This document shows positions 12,717-13,306 of a DNA stretch of 13,306 bases, in pieces. Each line of letters opens with the position of its first letter. Positions within the stretch are counted from its first letter, which is position 1. The translations under genes were made by a program, and so were the position numbers. Below the pieces are notes generated by a model. The model did no database searches, had not been told where the DNA came from, and was given only the letters and a program-made list of their open reading frames with translations. The DNA comes from an uncultured Clostridia bacterium. GTDB taxonomy: Bacteria; Bacillota_A; Clostridia; Christensenellales; Aristaeellaceae. The stretch is taken from assembly GCA_947165745.1 (NCBI GenBank), contig CAMVBO010000019.1, positions 1 to 13,306 of the forward strand, written 5' to 3'.

Positions 12717-13306
12717 TCACGCCTGCGGAATCCCGATATACACCCGGGTCCACCCCGGCTCGTCGGTATCGACGCGCAGTTCGGCGCGGCCGCCGTAAAT
12801 CAGCTTCAGGCGCATGGCGATGTTTGCCAGCCCCAGGTGGCTGCCACTCTGGCTGTCGCCGCGCAGGGCGGCCTCGATGCGCTGGCGGTCCTCCGCCGTG
12901 GCAGGCCTGCCGCTGTTTGAGACCTCCACGCGCAGCGCGCCGTTTTCATTCGCGCAGCGCAGCACGATCTGGCCGCCTCCCGCCGGGGCGATGCCGTGCT
13001 CCACGGCGTTTTCGATCAGCGGCTGCAGCGTCAACGCGGGCAGAGCGTCCTCCAGCGCCTCCGGCGCGGCGTCCACCCGGCTGGTCAGCGCGTCGCCGAA
13101 GCGCAAGCCCACAAAGTAGAAGTAGGCCTTCGCCGTCTCCAGCTCCTCCCGCAGGGTCAGCATCCGCCGGTCGTTTCTGGACATCCCGGCGTTCAACAGC
13201 ACGCTCAGCGACTCCACCATGGCGGAGATCGTCTCCGAGCCCTCGATGCGGGCCTGCCAGTTGATGGTCTCCAGGGCGTTGTTGATGAAATGGGGGTTGA
13301 TGCGGC
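12717..13306 (-). CDS. YesM-type sensor histidine kinase (N-terminal part missing)
   Basis: The frame is open through the right window edge; about 196 C-terminal residues are present. The phospho-acceptor region reads RINPHFINNALETINW at the very edge, matching the His_kinase family of YesM/LytS proteins (usual form QINPHFLYN, so Asn replaces the common Tyr). The ATPase domain has an N-box in LQPLIENAVEHGI, then VEVSNSGRPATAEDRQRIEA and a G-box in SGSHLGLANIAMRLKLIYGG. The missing N-terminus should hold the transmembrane and sensor parts. It phosphorylates the AraC-type regulator encoded two genes downstream. An in-frame ATG at 13220 is not the real start, because the catalytic histidine lies upstream of it. 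Confidence 0.93.
   Translation of the reverse strand, partial: RINPHFINNALETINWQARIEGSETISAMVESLSVLLNAGMSRNDRRMLTLREELETAKAYFYFVGLRFGDALTSRVDAAPEALEDALPALTLQPLIENAVEHGIAPAGGGQIVLRCANENGALRVEVSNSGRPATAEDRQRIEAALRGDSQSGSHLGLANIAMRLKLIYGGRAELRVDTDEPGWTRVYIGIPQA

Overview
The window looks like a chromosomal stretch of a GC-rich, strictly anaerobic Bacillota (Clostridia-type, gut/rumen style). The reasons are strong AGGAGG-type ribosome binding sites, a glycyl-radical activase of the NrdG2 type, YesM/YesN-style two-component genes, a WYL regulator, and several families of short dispersed hairpin repeats. The species cannot be named from the sequence.

Region 1 (1-7459, all minus strand) is a sugar-processing block. 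In transcription order it holds a P-loop sugar/nucleoside kinase-like protein, a GH8 reducing-end-xylose releasing exo-oligoxylanase (Rex type), an unlisted 57-residue one-TM protein with a TTG start, a GH31 alpha-xylosidase very close to E. coli YicI, a GH29 alpha-L-fucosidase-like enzyme, a zinc macrodomain ADP-ribosyl hydrolase, and a 5' portion of an NrdG-type radical SAM activase that runs off the left edge. None of the glycosidases has a signal peptide, so they should act in the cytoplasm on imported xylo-/xyloglucan-type oligosaccharides. Spacing is tight (3-nt gaps or ATGA overlaps) except where hairpin repeats sit between GH31 and GH29 and between the macrodomain gene and the activase gene. 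An internal sigma-A promoter (TTGACG-17-TACAAT) overlaps the end of the GH8 gene.

Region 2 (7460-8650) holds a divergently transcribed WYL-domain regulator. It shares a 114-bp intergenic region with the kinase operon. A perfect 7-5-7 palindrome lies inside the WYL promoter spacer and is a good operator candidate. The regulator gene ends at a strong bidirectional terminator.

Region 3 (8651-9170) is a cassette of three tiny overlapping plus-strand genes (51, 42 and 42 codons) of unknown function. The first has its Shine-Dalgarno sequence locked in a long hairpin. A candidate extended -10 box lies inside the hairpin's left arm, so only read-through RNA would carry the complete structure.

Region 4 (9171-10542) is a visibly AT-rich island bounded by two identical 74-bp hairpin elements. 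It carries four small minus-strand genes: two related two-TM proteins, a hydrophobic 70-residue protein that can only be read through a -1 frameshift at UUUAAAG, and a 162-residue exported protein. It looks horizontally acquired and is the least explained part of the window.

Region 5 (10541-13306, minus strand) holds a YesM-type sensor kinase (cut by the right edge), a non-lipidated family-1 solute-binding protein and a YesN/AraC-type response regulator. A 150-bp inverted repeat lies between kinase and binding protein. The order HK-SBP-RR without permease genes suggests a three-component sugar sensor rather than a transporter. No gene-free stretch exceeds about 225 bp. No tRNA, rRNA or CRISPR array was seen.
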